Source of the DNA: Streptomyces sp. ICBB 8177
GTDB taxonomy: Bacteria > Actinomycetota > Actinomycetes > Streptomycetales > Streptomycetaceae
Length of the DNA stretch: 64,000 nt
Direction: 5' to 3'
NCBI RefSeq assembly: GCF_003144095.1
Contig: NZ_NSKH01000024.1
Location: 70,253-134,252 of the forward strand
The position numbers were made by a program, and so were the translations under genes. A model generated the notes under the pieces. The model made no database searches. It saw only the letters and a list, made by a program, of their open reading frames with translations, and was not told the origin of the DNA. Below are positions 16,072 to 24,444 of the stretch, one piece after another; positions within the stretch are counted from its first letter, which is position 1; each line of letters opens with the position of its first letter.

Positions 16072-16896
16072 ATGACCTCTGACCCCCGCGCCGGCTCCCC
16101 CGCCGGTCAGCCCGCACGGCACCGTGCCCGGCGCAGGCCCCGCACCCGGATCGTGCTGGCCGGGGCGGCCGCGGTCGCCGCGCTCGGTGGCGGCACGGCC
16201 TTCGCCTGCATGGGCGGCTCGTCCGGCGGCCACTCGGACGCCGCGCACCACCCGGACCCGGCGGTGCGCCTGATACCGGCGTCCCAGGCCCCCAGCGCGC
16301 CGCCCGCGCAGATATCCGCCACCCGCAGGCCTACCGCGCACCCGGCCCCGTCGCACCACCGCGCCACCCCCGCGGCGACGCCCACGCGCACCCCGACCAC
16401 CCGCCCCACGCCGGTCGACTCGCCCACGACGGACGGGGGTTCCGGATCGGGAGGCAGCGGCGCCACGGCGAACGGGGCCGCCGTGCAGCAGGTCCTCGCA
16501 CTCGTCAACAAGGCCCGCGCCGCCCAGGGCCTTCCGCCCTACACGCTCCTGAGCGGCCTGTCCCGCGCCGCGGCGGCGCACAACCAGGTGATGGCGGACG
16601 GCTGCGGTCTGTCCCACCAGTGCCCGGGCGAGCCGCCGTTCTACGACCGCGACCGCGCGCAGGGCGTCTCGGCCGGCGCGGGCGGCGAGAACATCGGCGA
16701 GGGCGGACCGATGGACGACACCCAGCAGGCGATCGCCTCGATGGCCGTCAACCTCACGCAGGGCATGCTGAACGAGCAGCCCCCGGACGACGGGCACCGC
16801 CGCAACATCCTCAGCTCCACGTACACCCACATCGGCATCGCCGTCCTGCGCGACAGTTCCGGAACCGTCTGGATGACGCAGGACTTCTCCCAGTAG
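16072..16896 (+). CDS. Secreted CAP/SCP-domain protein
   Basis: A 274-aa exported protein. An Arg-rich N-terminus (residues 1-27) precedes a hydrophobic segment about 27-46 (signal peptide or anchor). A long Pro/Thr/Ala/His linker follows (about 50-140). The C-terminal CAP (cysteine-rich secretory/SCP-PR1) domain is about 145-274: ALVNKARAAQGLPPYTL, the metal-type His in AAAHNQVMA, GENIGEGG, and GHRRNILSSTYTHIGIAV. Bacterial CAP proteins are secreted, often near cell-wall or sporulation genes. Two cysteine pairs (GCGLSHQCPG) likely form disulfides. Its ribosome site lies in a hairpin. Confidence 0.85.
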   Translation: MTSDPRAGSPAGQPARHRARRRPRTRIVLAGAAAVAALGGGTAFACMGGSSGGHSDAAHHPDPAVRLIPASQAPSAPPAQISATRRPTAHPAPSHHRATPAATPTRTPTTRPTPVDSPTTDGGSGSGGSGATANGAAVQQVLALVNKARAAQGLPPYTLLSGLSRAAAAHNQVMADGCGLSHQCPGEPPFYDRDRAQGVSAGAGGENIGEGGPMDDTQQAIASMAVNLTQGMLNEQPPDDGHRRNILSSTYTHIGIAVLRDSSGTVWMTQDFSQ

Positions 16897-17268
16897 CCGC
16901 CGACGGCCCTGAGACACCGGGCGCGGTTCGCGTCGAGTCGTCGTGACCGGACGGACTCCGCTGATCGGGTTCGAACCCCCCACCGAACCCCCGCCCCCCA
17001 CCCCCGGCGTCCTCAGGGCCGATCGGCATTTCCCTCGTCCTGCGCGCGCACCCGCGTACCCCGCGCGCCCCGTGCCCTTCGTACCGCCGCACATGTGCCG
17101 CGCCTTCGCACCCCCGGCCGCGCCCGCCACGGACGCGGGTGGCCCCTTGCCCCCGGAAGCCGTGAGAGTCCCAGAAGCCGTGAGGAACAAGCCAGTTCGA
17201 GGGGGGAGCCGGCGGTGAGCCCGGGCTCCGTTGCGGCGGGCCGGGCGGTTACCGGATACCGTGCGGGT
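16897..17268. other. 372-bp intergenic region
   Basis: No gene is supported here. The open frames that cross it have atypical codon use for this genome. It contains an 11-bp direct repeat GAAGCCGTGAG at 17156-17166 and 17174-17184. A strong GGGGGGAG ribosome-like site precedes an in-frame GTG at 17215, which is an alternative start for the next gene. Confidence 0.5.
17156..17184. repeat. 11-bp direct repeat upstream of the caspase-like gene
   Basis: GAAGCCGTGAG occurs at 17156-17166 and 17174-17184, one start every 18 bp. It may be chance or an activator site; nothing else supports a role. Confidence 0.35.
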
Positions 17269-18732
17269 ATGGGGATCAATGGGGGTCCGGGAGCGGCTCT
17301 GCTGGTGGCGGCCTCGCCCGTGGGGCGGGCCCGGCTGATGGACGCGTCGGCGGCGCTGCCGGCGCTTGCGGCGGTGCCGCCCCAGGTGCTGTGCGGCAGC
17401 GTTCCGGGCGCCGGCGTCGTGGAGTTGGTCGATCCGGTCGACCCGCACGTGGTGCTCTCACACCTGCGCACCGCCGCCGCGACCCCCGGTCCGCTGCTGG
17501 TGCACTTCGCCGGGCCCTTGCTCTTCGACTCCCGGCAACGGCTGCCGCACCTGGGCCTGGCCCGGACCACGCCCGCGACCGTGCGCTACAGCGCGCTGCC
17601 CTGGCACCTGCTCGTCGCCGAACTCCGCGACCGGGGCCGCGACCGCCCCACCGCCGTGGTGGTCGACCTGGTGGCCGACGCCCGGGCGTGGCCCCTGCTG
17701 GCGCGACAGCCGGATCTCCTGGCGCGGGACGTGGAGCTGTACGGCGTGGTGAGTCCGCCACCCGCCAGGAAGTCCGTCGCGCAGCCGCTCTACAGCCGGG
17801 CGCTGGCCGAAGCGCTGCGCGCGGTCGCCGAACGGCCGCCGCTGGACGAGCTGCACGCGTACGTCGTCGGGCAGGCGCTCACGGCCGGGCTGGACGAACG
17901 CGCGCTGCGTTTCGGCGGAGGCTCTGGGCGGGCCGCCACCGGTGCCGTGCCGACGGGGGCTCGTGTCCCCTCGTACGGCCAGGTGTCGACGGGGGCGGAC
18001 GCGCCGGTCGTGCCGGACGCGTCCTGCGGGGTGCCGGAGCCGCGCGCGGCGGGGGCGGCGACACCCGTTCCGTTCTCTCCGGCGGCACCGGCCGCGGCGA
18101 TCCCAGCGCCCGTTCCGGCGTCGCCCACGACCGCCGGCCAGGCGCAGGCCATGAGCCCCGCGCCCTCCTTGGCGCCGGTCGCGCCCCCGCTGCCCGCAGG
18201 GTCCGGTTCCCGGCCGCGGCCGGTCCCGTCCGGCGCCACCGTGCGGGGCGCCGCGCCCGCGGCCCTGCCCGCCCGGCCGCCCCGGCCCGCCGTGGAGGCG
18301 GCTTCGCCGCCCGACCCGCATCCCGTCATCTGGGCCGCCGCGCACGCCGGACGGCACACGGAGGCGGCGGCCGTCGTCGCGGCCTGGGAGCAGCAGGCGT
18401 GGCGGACGTACGGGGCCGGGTCACCGGAGGCGATCCACTGGATTGAAGTGCGGGCAGTGCTGGCCAGGATCGCGGGTGACCCGGGGAACGCCTGCGAGTT
18501 GTGGGCCGCCGCGGCCAACGCCCGCCTGGCCCGTGGTGAGTCGGGCCGGCACCCCGAGGTGCTGGGCGCTGTCGACCGGGCCCAGGCCGAGTGGCAGGAG
18601 ATCCGCGATCCGGACCGCGCCCGGGCCCTCGCCGCCACGCTGGTCCCGCTGCGGCGTGCCGCGCCCGGCGGACGGCCGGAGGCGCTGGCCGTGCTGGAGC
18701 GCCAACTCGCGTCCAGGTCACAGGGGTTATGA
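17269..18732 (+). CDS. Caspase-fold-like/TPR-like protein with a terminal TTA codon
   Basis: A 487-aa cytoplasmic protein. Residues about 5-200 resemble a caspase-type alpha/beta domain: GPLLVHFAGPLLF stands where active members have a GHG, and TAVVVDLVADA where they have D-C-C-x-S-G. Both catalytic residues are therefore absent. A Pro/Ala-rich linker (about 220-350) leads to helical, TPR-like repeats (VIWAAAHAGRHTEAAAVV, then ELWAAAANARLARGE). The last sense codon, 18727-18729, is TTA, so full-length synthesis needs the bldA tRNA. ATG 17269 was chosen because TACCGT lies 6 nt upstream and the preceding frame has poor third-position GC; GTG 17215 is the alternative. Function unknown. Confidence 0.6.
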   Translation: MGINGGPGAALLVAASPVGRARLMDASAALPALAAVPPQVLCGSVPGAGVVELVDPVDPHVVLSHLRTAAATPGPLLVHFAGPLLFDSRQRLPHLGLARTTPATVRYSALPWHLLVAELRDRGRDRPTAVVVDLVADARAWPLLARQPDLLARDVELYGVVSPPPARKSVAQPLYSRALAEALRAVAERPPLDELHAYVVGQALTAGLDERALRFGGGSGRAATGAVPTGARVPSYGQVSTGADAPVVPDASCGVPEPRAAGAATPVPFSPAAPAAAIPAPVPASPTTAGQAQAMSPAPSLAPVAPPLPAGSGSRPRPVPSGATVRGAAPAALPARPPRPAVEAASPPDPHPVIWAAAHAGRHTEAAAVVAAWEQQAWRTYGAGSPEAIHWIEVRAVLARIAGDPGNACELWAAAANARLARGESGRHPEVLGAVDRAQAEWQEIRDPDRARALAATLVPLRRAAPGGRPEALAVLERQLASRSQGL

Positions 18733-18833
18733 CCCGGCCTCACACCCGAGCGCGGACGCCCCCGGCAGGCCGACAGGCCCGGGACGCGTCGCCTGCGCCG
18801 CGTAGGGCGGGAAATGCCTGACACTACGACGCG

Positions 18834-18863
18834 ACGGGGAGCGCCCCCACTCCGCTCCCCCGT
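18834..18863 (+). terminator. Leader hairpin upstream of the photolyase gene
   Basis: GGGGAGCG (18836-18843) pairs with CGCTCCCC (18853-18860) around a 9-nt loop; ACG/CGT can extend the stem across a one-base bulge. It lies between the caspase-like gene and photolyase, so it is either a terminator for the former or a leader structure of the latter. Confidence 0.45.
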
Positions 18864-18881
18864 GGCTTCGAGGAGCAGCGC

Positions 18882-20258
18882 ATGAGCGTCTCGGTCGTCC
18901 TGTTCACCTGCGACCTGCGGCTGCACGACCATCCGCCGTTGCGTGCCGCACTGCGCGCGGCCGACTCCGTGGTTCCGCTGTTCGTGTACGACCGCGACAT
19001 GCGGCGGGCGGGCTTCGCCGCCCCCAACCGCCGGGCCTTCCTCGCCGACTGCCTGACCGCCCTCGACGCGGGCCTGCGCGACCGTGGCGGGCGTCTGGTC
19101 GTCCGCGACGGCGACGTGGTCGAGGAGGTCTGCGCGGTGGTCGCCGAGGCGGACGCGACCGAGGTGCACGTGGCCGCCGACGTCAGCGCGTACGCGCAGC
19201 GACGCGAACGGCGCCTTCGGCGGGCGCTGGGGTCGCGGGGGTGCGCCCTGCACGTGCACGACGACGTGGCCGCAGCCCTCGCCCCCGGCGCGGTCGCGCC
19301 GGTCGGCAAGGACCACTTCGCCGTCTTCACCCCGTATTTCCGCCGCTGGTCGGCCGAGCGGCAGCGTGACGTCATCGGCGCGCCGCGTTCGGTCCGCGTG
19401 CCGAAGGGCGTCGGCTCCGGCGAGGTGACCCGGCGTGACGGAGTCTCCGGCGTGTCACCGGGTCTGGCGGCGGGCGGGGAGGACGAGGCACGCAGGCTGC
19501 TGACCGCCTGGCGGCGCGGCGGGCTCGTGGCGTACGCGGACCGCCACGACGACCTGGCCGGTGACGCCACCTCGCGCCTGTCACCGCATCTGCACTTCGG
19601 CACGCTCTCCCCGGTGGAGGTCGTCGCCCGGGCCAGGGAGGCGGGCGGACCGGGCGCCGAGGCGTTCGTGCGGCAGATGGCCTGGCGGGACTTCAACCGG
19701 CAGGTGCTGGCGGCCCGTCCGGACGCCTCCCGCGACGACTACCGGCCGCGGCACGACCGCTGGCGTTCACGGCGGTCGGCGCGCGAGGAGGTCGAGGCGT
19801 GGAAGGAGGGACGCACCGGGTATCCGGTGGTCGACGCGGCGATGCGCCAGCTTCTGCACGAGGGCTGGATGCACAACCGCGGCCGGCTGCTGACCGCCTC
19901 GTTCCTGACCAAGACGCTCTACGTGGACTGGCGGGTCGGTGCCCGCCACTTCCTCGATCTGCTGGTGGACGGCGACGTGGCCAACAACCAGCTCAACTGG
20001 CAGTGGGTCGCGGGCACCGGCACCGACACCCGGCCGAACCGGGTCCTCAACCCGGTCGCGCAGGGCCGCCGTTACGACCCCGAGGGCGCCTACGTGCGGC
20101 GGTGGGTTCCCGAACTCGCCGGGGTGGAAGGCCGTTCGGTCCACGAACCGTGGAAGCTGCAGGGCGAGGAGCGGGCGGCCTGCGGCGACTACCCGGAGCC
20201 CCTGGTCGACCTCGCCGACGGCCTGGCCCGGTTCCGGAAGGCACGGGGCAAGGTGTGA
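18882..20258 (+). CDS. phr: Deoxyribodipyrimidine photolyase
   Basis: A 458-aa DNA photolyase. The N-terminal alpha/beta antenna-binding domain (residues 1-about 130) starts SVVLFTCDLRLHDHP. The FAD-binding helical domain (about 200-445) carries TSRLSPHLHFGTLSP, QMAWRDFNRQ, the GYPVVDAAMRQL helix, WMHNRGRLLTASFLTK and the signature NNQLNWQWVAGTGTD. It splits UV-induced cyclobutane pyrimidine dimers with blue light. GAGGAG lies 5-10 nt before the ATG. Class I CPD photolyase is the likely assignment; a (6-4) or cryptochrome role is less likely given the bacterial signature. Confidence 0.93.
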   Translation: MSVSVVLFTCDLRLHDHPPLRAALRAADSVVPLFVYDRDMRRAGFAAPNRRAFLADCLTALDAGLRDRGGRLVVRDGDVVEEVCAVVAEADATEVHVAADVSAYAQRRERRLRRALGSRGCALHVHDDVAAALAPGAVAPVGKDHFAVFTPYFRRWSAERQRDVIGAPRSVRVPKGVGSGEVTRRDGVSGVSPGLAAGGEDEARRLLTAWRRGGLVAYADRHDDLAGDATSRLSPHLHFGTLSPVEVVARAREAGGPGAEAFVRQMAWRDFNRQVLAARPDASRDDYRPRHDRWRSRRSAREEVEAWKEGRTGYPVVDAAMRQLLHEGWMHNRGRLLTASFLTKTLYVDWRVGARHFLDLLVDGDVANNQLNWQWVAGTGTDTRPNRVLNPVAQGRRYDPEGAYVRRWVPELAGVEGRSVHEPWKLQGEERAACGDYPEPLVDLADGLARFRKARGKV

Positions 20259-20270
20259 TCCCGGGCGGCG

Positions 20271-20702
20271 TCACCCGGCCAGGAGTCTGCTCAGCACGCG
20301 ACCGAACAGCAGTCGCCCCGACCACGCGGTCACGCCGTCGAGCGCCGCCGGCAGCGCGGCGACCCGCAGGTCCTCGCGCCACTGCACGGTCGAGCCGCTG
20401 GCACCGGGGCGGACCTCGATCTCGGCCCAGCCGGTGACCACGGAACCGCGCTTGTCCAGGCGGCACAGCCCCGGGCCGTCGCCCGGGGGCTGCCAGCGCG
20501 TCACCTCCATCGGGTCGTCGAACCCGACACGGCCGACGCAGGTCCGGGCGGTGAACCGGGTGCCCGGGCCGGTGGGCGGCGCGGTGGTCACCCTGATCGC
20601 GGTCAGCGGCACCGGGGCGGCGTGCCGCTCCCAGTCCGTCACCCGCAGCCACGCTTCGGCGGCGGTCAGCTCGGTACGGCGGGTGATCCGGAACAGGGCC
20701 AT
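20271..20702 (-). CDS. SRPBCC (START/Bet v1-like) family protein
   Basis: A 143-aa protein with the small polyketide-cyclase/START layout. It opens LFRITRRTELTAAEAWLRVTDWERHA (helix-grip start, shown here only in outline), has a central strand VGRVGFDDPMEV and a C-terminal helix TAWSGRLLFGRVLSRLL. Such proteins bind hydrophobic ligands in a cavity. A -10-like TACGAT lies 6 nt before the ATG with no ribosome site, so it is probably leaderless. Convergent with photolyase (12 bp apart). Ligand unknown. Confidence 0.7.
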   Translation of the reverse strand: MALFRITRRTELTAAEAWLRVTDWERHAAPVPLTAIRVTTAPPTGPGTRFTARTCVGRVGFDDPMEVTRWQPPGDGPGLCRLDKRGSVVTGWAEIEVRPGASGSTVQWREDLRVAALPAALDGVTAWSGRLLFGRVLSRLLAG

Positions 20703-20753
20703 GGGCTGATCGTAGGCACGGTGCGTCCGTGGCGCGTGCGCTGGGATCGCCCC

Positions 20754-21305
20754 TCAACCCGCGCCCGGGCCGCCGCCTCCCGCCACCGCGCCCGGCTGGT
20801 GGTCCGTGCGGCCGCTGCCGGGGCGGTCCTGCGCGCGCCGGCGGGAGGCCGCTATCTCCTCGTAGGTGCGGTCCCGGCCCTCCCAGTGCGAGCCCTCGAC
20901 CGACTTGCCGGGTTCCAGGTCCTTGTAGACCTCGAAGAAGTGGGTGATCTCCAGCCGGTCGAACTCCGGGACGTCGGTGACCTCCTGCACCCCGGCGTAC
21001 CGGGGGTCGTGCGCCGGTACGCACAGCACCTTCTCGTCCGGTCCGTTCTCGTCCGACATGCAGTACATCCCCACCGCTCGGCACAGGATCGCGCAGCCGG
21101 GGAAGGTCGGCTCGCCGACCAGCACGAGCGCGTCGAGCGGGTCGCCGTCGCGGCCCAGGGTGCCGTCGATGAAGCCGTAGTCGGCCGGGTACTTGGTCGA
21201 GGTGAACAGCAGCCGGTCCAGCCGGATACGGCCGGTGTCGTGGTCCATCTCGTACTTGTTGCGGGAGCCCTGCGGGATCTCCACGATCACGTCGAAGTCG
21301 TCCAT
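20754..21305 (-). CDS. ppa: Inorganic pyrophosphatase (family I)
   Basis: A 183-aa soluble pyrophosphatase that hydrolyses PPi to orthophosphate. The active site is complete: SRNKYEMD, YPADYGF (residues 39-45), the metal signature DGDPLD (53-58), and HFFEVYKDLEPGKSVEG. The last 30 residues are a Gly/Pro-rich tail not typical of the family (usually about 163 aa). The tail suggests this may be a second, accessory paralogue rather than the housekeeping enzyme. GAGGAGG is about 13 nt upstream of ATG. Followed on the same strand by the SRPBCC gene, which seems to have its own promoter. Confidence 0.9.
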   Translation of the reverse strand: MDDFDVIVEIPQGSRNKYEMDHDTGRIRLDRLLFTSTKYPADYGFIDGTLGRDGDPLDALVLVGEPTFPGCAILCRAVGMYCMSDENGPDEKVLCVPAHDPRYAGVQEVTDVPEFDRLEITHFFEVYKDLEPGKSVEGSHWEGRDRTYEEIAASRRRAQDRPGSGRTDHQPGAVAGGGGPGAG

Positions 21306-21372
21306 CGCGGCCTGACCGCCTCCTCGCGGGTCGTCGGTCCCCGTCGTCCGCGCGTGTGCGCCTGCCCGGTGC

Positions 21373-21654
21373 TCAGCCTTCGTACCCCTCGACCTGCCAG
21401 GACGGGCGCACCCGGGTCTCGTCGGGGTCCTCCCCGTACTGCGCCCTGGCCCGCCGCTGCCGCAGCAGGTCCCAGCACTGGTCGAGTTCCCGCTCCACCT
21501 CGGCGAGCCGCTCCTGTTCGGTGCGGCTGTCGATGCGGCCCTCGGCGAGCTGGTCGCGCAGGGACTTCTCGTCTTCGATCATCGAGCTGATCCGGCGCAG
21601 AATGCCCTCGTCCGTGGTCCTGCCGGGCTGCCGGAAGCTGTGCTCCTCGGACAC
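21373..21654 (-). CDS. DUF2630 family protein
   Basis: A 93-aa small, highly charged helical protein. The core EGILRRISSMIEDEKSLRDQL and ELDQCWDLLRQRRA, then a GEDPDETRVRP tail, match the DUF2630 family of actinobacteria. It probably forms a coiled coil; no function is known. The start was set at GTG 21654, where GAGGAGG is 6 nt upstream. An ATG 14 codons earlier lacks a ribosome site. Confidence 0.8.
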   Translation of the reverse strand: MSEEHSFRQPGRTTDEGILRRISSMIEDEKSLRDQLAEGRIDSRTEQERLAEVERELDQCWDLLRQRRARAQYGEDPDETRVRPSWQVEGYEG

Positions 21655-21800
21655 GGGGCGCCTCCTCGGCTCGAGTCCGTGTGCCTCGGTTCCCATGCTT
21701 CCACCGTCGCCGGTCCCTCGCCTGCCGCACGGGCGGCGCGCGGCTTCCGCGACTGCGGCAGGGGCTACTGCGCGCGCCGGGCGGTGGATAACCTGCGGTC

Positions 21801-22761
21801 ATGGACGATCTCGTACGGTCCCGGCCGCTGCTGGAGGAGACGCGGGACCTGCGGGCGGGGGGCGAGGCCGTCCTGGCGTCTGTGGCCCGCACCTGCGACC
21901 GGATCGATGCGGTCGACCAGCTGATCGAGGCGTTCGTGCCGGAGCCGGGCAGGCGCGAGCGGGTGACGGCCCGGGCGCGGGAGGTCGCCGAACGCTGGCC
22001 GGATCCCGCCGACCGGCCCGCGCTACCGGCCCGGGCACGACCGGGCGATGACGGACGGCATGATCGCCAATGCGCCCACGCTGGACACCGTGGGGTTCTT
22101 CGCGGCGCGCGTCGCGGACGTGGCGTACGCGGCGGAGGCGCTGTACGACGACTGGCGTCCGGCCGACGGCGGCCTCCCCGCGCCGGTGCTCGGCGTGCCG
22201 ACCGGGGCGTACCTGCGGCGCGCCGAGCCGCTCGCGCTCGACGCTTTCGGGGCGCAGGTGAAGGCGCTGCGGGAGGCCGGGCTCACGGTGCGCGAGGTGC
22301 CGGTCCTCGACGACGTCGACGACATCAGGACGCAGCTGTTCACGGTCAACCGCTACGAGACGGCGCAGGTGCACGCGCGGTGGTTCGAGCGCTACGGCGA
22401 CCTGTACCGCGAGCAGAGCGCCCGGGCGGTCCGCGAGGGGCGGGCGATCGGGCGCGAGCGGTACGAGGAGGCGCTGCGGTGGCGGACCGCCTTCCGCGCG
22501 CGGCTGGAGTCGGTCATGTCCGACGAGGGCGTGGACCTGTGGATCGCACCGAGTGCGACCGGCCCCGCCCCGCACGGCCTGGGCCGCACCGGCGACCCGG
22601 CGATGTGCGTGCCGTGGAGCCTGGCCGGCATGCCCGCCGTGAACGTCCCCGCGGGCCGCACCGCGCAGGGCCTGCCCCTGGGCGTCCAGTGCGTGGCGAG
22701 GGCAGGCGCCGACGAACACCTGCTGACCTGGACCCAGCACGTCGAATCGGCGCTGGGATGA
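21801..22761 (+). pseudogene. Amidase pseudogene with internal deletion and frameshift
   Basis: The first frame (from 21801) gives an amidase-like N-terminus of about 75 residues (DAVDQLIEAFVPEPGRRE). At about 22020-22045 the reading frame shifts. The second frame (to 22761) gives the C-terminal half: MTDGMIANAPTLDTVGFFAA, then the WSLAGMPAVNVPAGR and GLPLGVQ motifs of amidase-signature enzymes. The block between, which should hold the catalytic Lys and the G-G-S-S/G-S-S-G serines, is missing, about 100-150 codons. A leaderless-type -10 (TAACCT, 6 nt before the ATG) survives. A frameless ATG at 22048 could still express an inactive fragment. Confidence 0.85.
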
Positions 22762-22812
22762 TCACGGCGGCGTCCACCCCGGGGGCGCGCTGATCCGGGA
22801 GAGTGAACGACC

Positions 22813-22837
22813 GGAACCTCCTCTTGCGTTGCGAGTT
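22813..22837 (+). promoter_or_regulatory. ECF-sigma-like promoter upstream of rodlin
   Basis: GGAAC (22813-22817) and GTT (22835-22837) are separated by 17 nt, close to the ECF-type GGAAC-N16/17-GTT pattern. Rodlin genes are controlled by the developmental ECF factor BldN in streptomycetes (known). The match here to the BldN form is not exact. Confidence 0.3.
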
Positions 22838-22889
22838 GTTCAGTTTGCTCCGACAAAGGAGCCCTTGGGTACCGGAAGGAAACACTCGC

Positions 22890-23282
22890 GTGATCAAGAA
22901 GATTCTCGCCACGGCTGCAGTGGTGGTCTCCGCCGCCGGCGTCACCGCCGCCCCGGCGATGGCCGTCGGCAACCATCACGGTCCCAGCTCGGCCAACGGC
23001 AACGGTTCCAAGCAGGCGTACGGGAACACGACCACCGGCGGTCAGCTGAGCCCGCAGGTTGGCCTGGTCCAGGGCAGCGCCAACAAGCCCTGCCTCGGCA
23101 TCCCGGTGAAGGTCGACGTCGGCTCCGTGGTCGGCCTGGTCCCGATCACCGTCCAGGACATCCTGACCCAGCCGCAGATCCAGCAGTGCACCGAGAACTC
23201 CAGCCAGGTCAAGGGCGACGACCCGCTGTCGCACCTGGTCGACGACATCCCGATCCTGTCGGGCAACGGCGCCAACCGCTGA
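22890..23282 (+). CDS. Rodlin, hydrophobic spore/aerial-hypha sheath protein
   Basis: A 130-aa secreted protein. The Sec signal peptide (residues 1-25) ends AMA; mature VGNHHGPSSANGNGSKQAYG then shows the rodlin pattern: LSPQ(V/M)xLxQGSxNKPC, PVKVDVGSVVGLVPITVQD, QNQQCTENS-type (here IQQCTENSSQ), and DPLSHLVDDIPILSGNG. Two cysteines (NKPC, QQC) are conserved. Rodlins align chaplin fibrils into the rodlet layer on aerial hyphae and spores. The start is GTG 22890 with GGAAGGA 10 nt upstream. Usually rodlins occur in pairs; only one is seen here. A 13-bp terminator hairpin follows. Confidence 0.92.
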   Translation: MIKKILATAAVVVSAAGVTAAPAMAVGNHHGPSSANGNGSKQAYGNTTTGGQLSPQVGLVQGSANKPCLGIPVKVDVGSVVGLVPITVQDILTQPQIQQCTENSSQVKGDDPLSHLVDDIPILSGNGANR

Positions 23283-23421
23283 GTCCCACCCCGGGGAGCC
23301 CGCCGTCCGCGACGGGCCCCCGGGGCCGCTCCCGCGGCCGGCCCACGGCTGGCACCGATCCGTCGGGCGTGGTCTCGTACCGGATACGGGAGCGCGCCAA
23401 CCGCACCTTCGAGTTGGCACC

Positions 23422-23451
23422 GGCCGGTCCCCGCTTGCGCGGGGGCCGGCC
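23422..23451. terminator. Bidirectional hairpin terminator (rodlin / UDG)
   Basis: A 13-bp stem with one G-U pair and a TTGC tetraloop lies between the convergent rodlin and uracil-DNA glycosylase genes, 20 bp past the glycosylase stop. Confidence 0.75.
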
Positions 23452-23471
23452 GTTCCACGTCTCGCCGCAGC

Positions 23472-24269
23472 TCACCGCAGGCCCGCCGCCCGCGCCGCGT
23501 CCGCGAGCACCTCGCGCAGCATGGCCGGGGTGAGAGTGCGGGTCGAGATGTTGCGCCGGCTCGGGTGGTAGCAGCCGAACAGCCGCAGAGCGGCGGCCGG
23601 TTCGCCCGGGCCCCGGGAGAGCAGGACCTGCCGCCCGTGCCCGAAGACCGGCCGGGGACGGGGCACCGCCCAGCCCGCCTCCCCGAGCACCGGCAGCAGC
23701 GCCTGCCAGCCGAAGCCGCCGAGCACGACGACCGCGCGCAGCGTCGGCCGCAGCAGTTCCAGGTCCCGGGCGAGCCACGGGCGGCAGGTGTCGCGTTCGG
23801 CAGGTGTGGGGCGGTTGTCGGGCGGGGCGCAGTGCACCGGCATCGCGATCCGCACGCCGTGCAGGCGCAGGCCGTCGCCGCGGTGCGTGGCGGTCGGCTG
23901 TGAGGCGAGTCCCACGTCGTGCAAGGCGGCGAACAGCACGTCCCCGGAAGGGTCCCCGGTGAACGCCCTGCCGGTGCGGTTGCCGCCGTGCGCCGCCGGT
24001 GCGAGGCCCACGACGGCCAGCGCGGCGTCCGGCGGGCCGAAGCCGGGCACCGGCCGGGCCCAGTACTGCCAGTCGCGGTACGCCCTGCGCCTGACCCGGC
24101 CGACCTCCTCGCGCCAGGCGACCAGGCGCGGGCAGGCCCGGCAGGTGGTGACCGCTTCGTCCAGTTCCGCCGAATTCCGTGCGCGAGGGGCGCGTTCGGC
24201 GGGGAAACCGGGATACTCGGTAGGGGGCGGCCCGGACGCGTCCGGGCCCTCGCTCGCACTCGCGTTCAT
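23472..24269 (-). CDS. Uracil-DNA glycosylase, family 5 (UdgB type)
   Basis: A 265-aa base-excision repair glycosylase. The family-5 motif GLAPAAHGGNRTGRAFTGD is present. The C-terminal motif is HPSRRN(ISTRTLT). Cysteines for a 4Fe-4S cluster are seen as CRACPRL near residue 44 and further C at HCAPPDN and DTC. The missing Asp/Asn of family 1-type motif A (GLAPA) is the family-5 signature. It removes uracil and some other deaminated bases, suited to high-GC DNA. GAGGAGGG precedes the ATG. A 25-residue acidic N-terminus is specific to this protein. Confidence 0.88.
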   Translation of the reverse strand: MNASASEGPDASGPPPTEYPGFPAERAPRARNSAELDEAVTTCRACPRLVAWREEVGRVRRRAYRDWQYWARPVPGFGPPDAALAVVGLAPAAHGGNRTGRAFTGDPSGDVLFAALHDVGLASQPTATHRGDGLRLHGVRIAMPVHCAPPDNRPTPAERDTCRPWLARDLELLRPTLRAVVVLGGFGWQALLPVLGEAGWAVPRPRPVFGHGRQVLLSRGPGEPAAALRLFGCYHPSRRNISTRTLTPAMLREVLADAARAAGLR

Positions 24270-24444
24270 CGCCACTGCCCTCCTCGCCGAGCACCACGCC
24301 CGGTCCCGCCCACCGATCCGTCGTGGCGCGGGTGCCGGACCCCAGGGCGACCCTAGGCCACGACCGCGGCCCGGGGCCGTGATCGACTTGCCGAGCCGGT
24401 CGGCCGGGTGTGCCCTGGTGGGAAGGGGAGAGAGGAGTTCCGCC

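Noticed and set aside
16941..17000. A TTCGAACC stretch resembling the T-loop of a tRNA
   Set aside because: The flanking bases do not form a T-stem beyond two pairs, and no anticodon arm or acceptor stem could be found within 80 nt upstream. It is probably chance.
17215..17268. GTG at 17215 as the true start of the caspase-like gene
   Set aside because: It has a good ribosome-like site, but third-position GC in the 18 added codons is far lower than in the gene body, and a -10 box sits 6 nt before ATG 17269. Kept as an alternative only.
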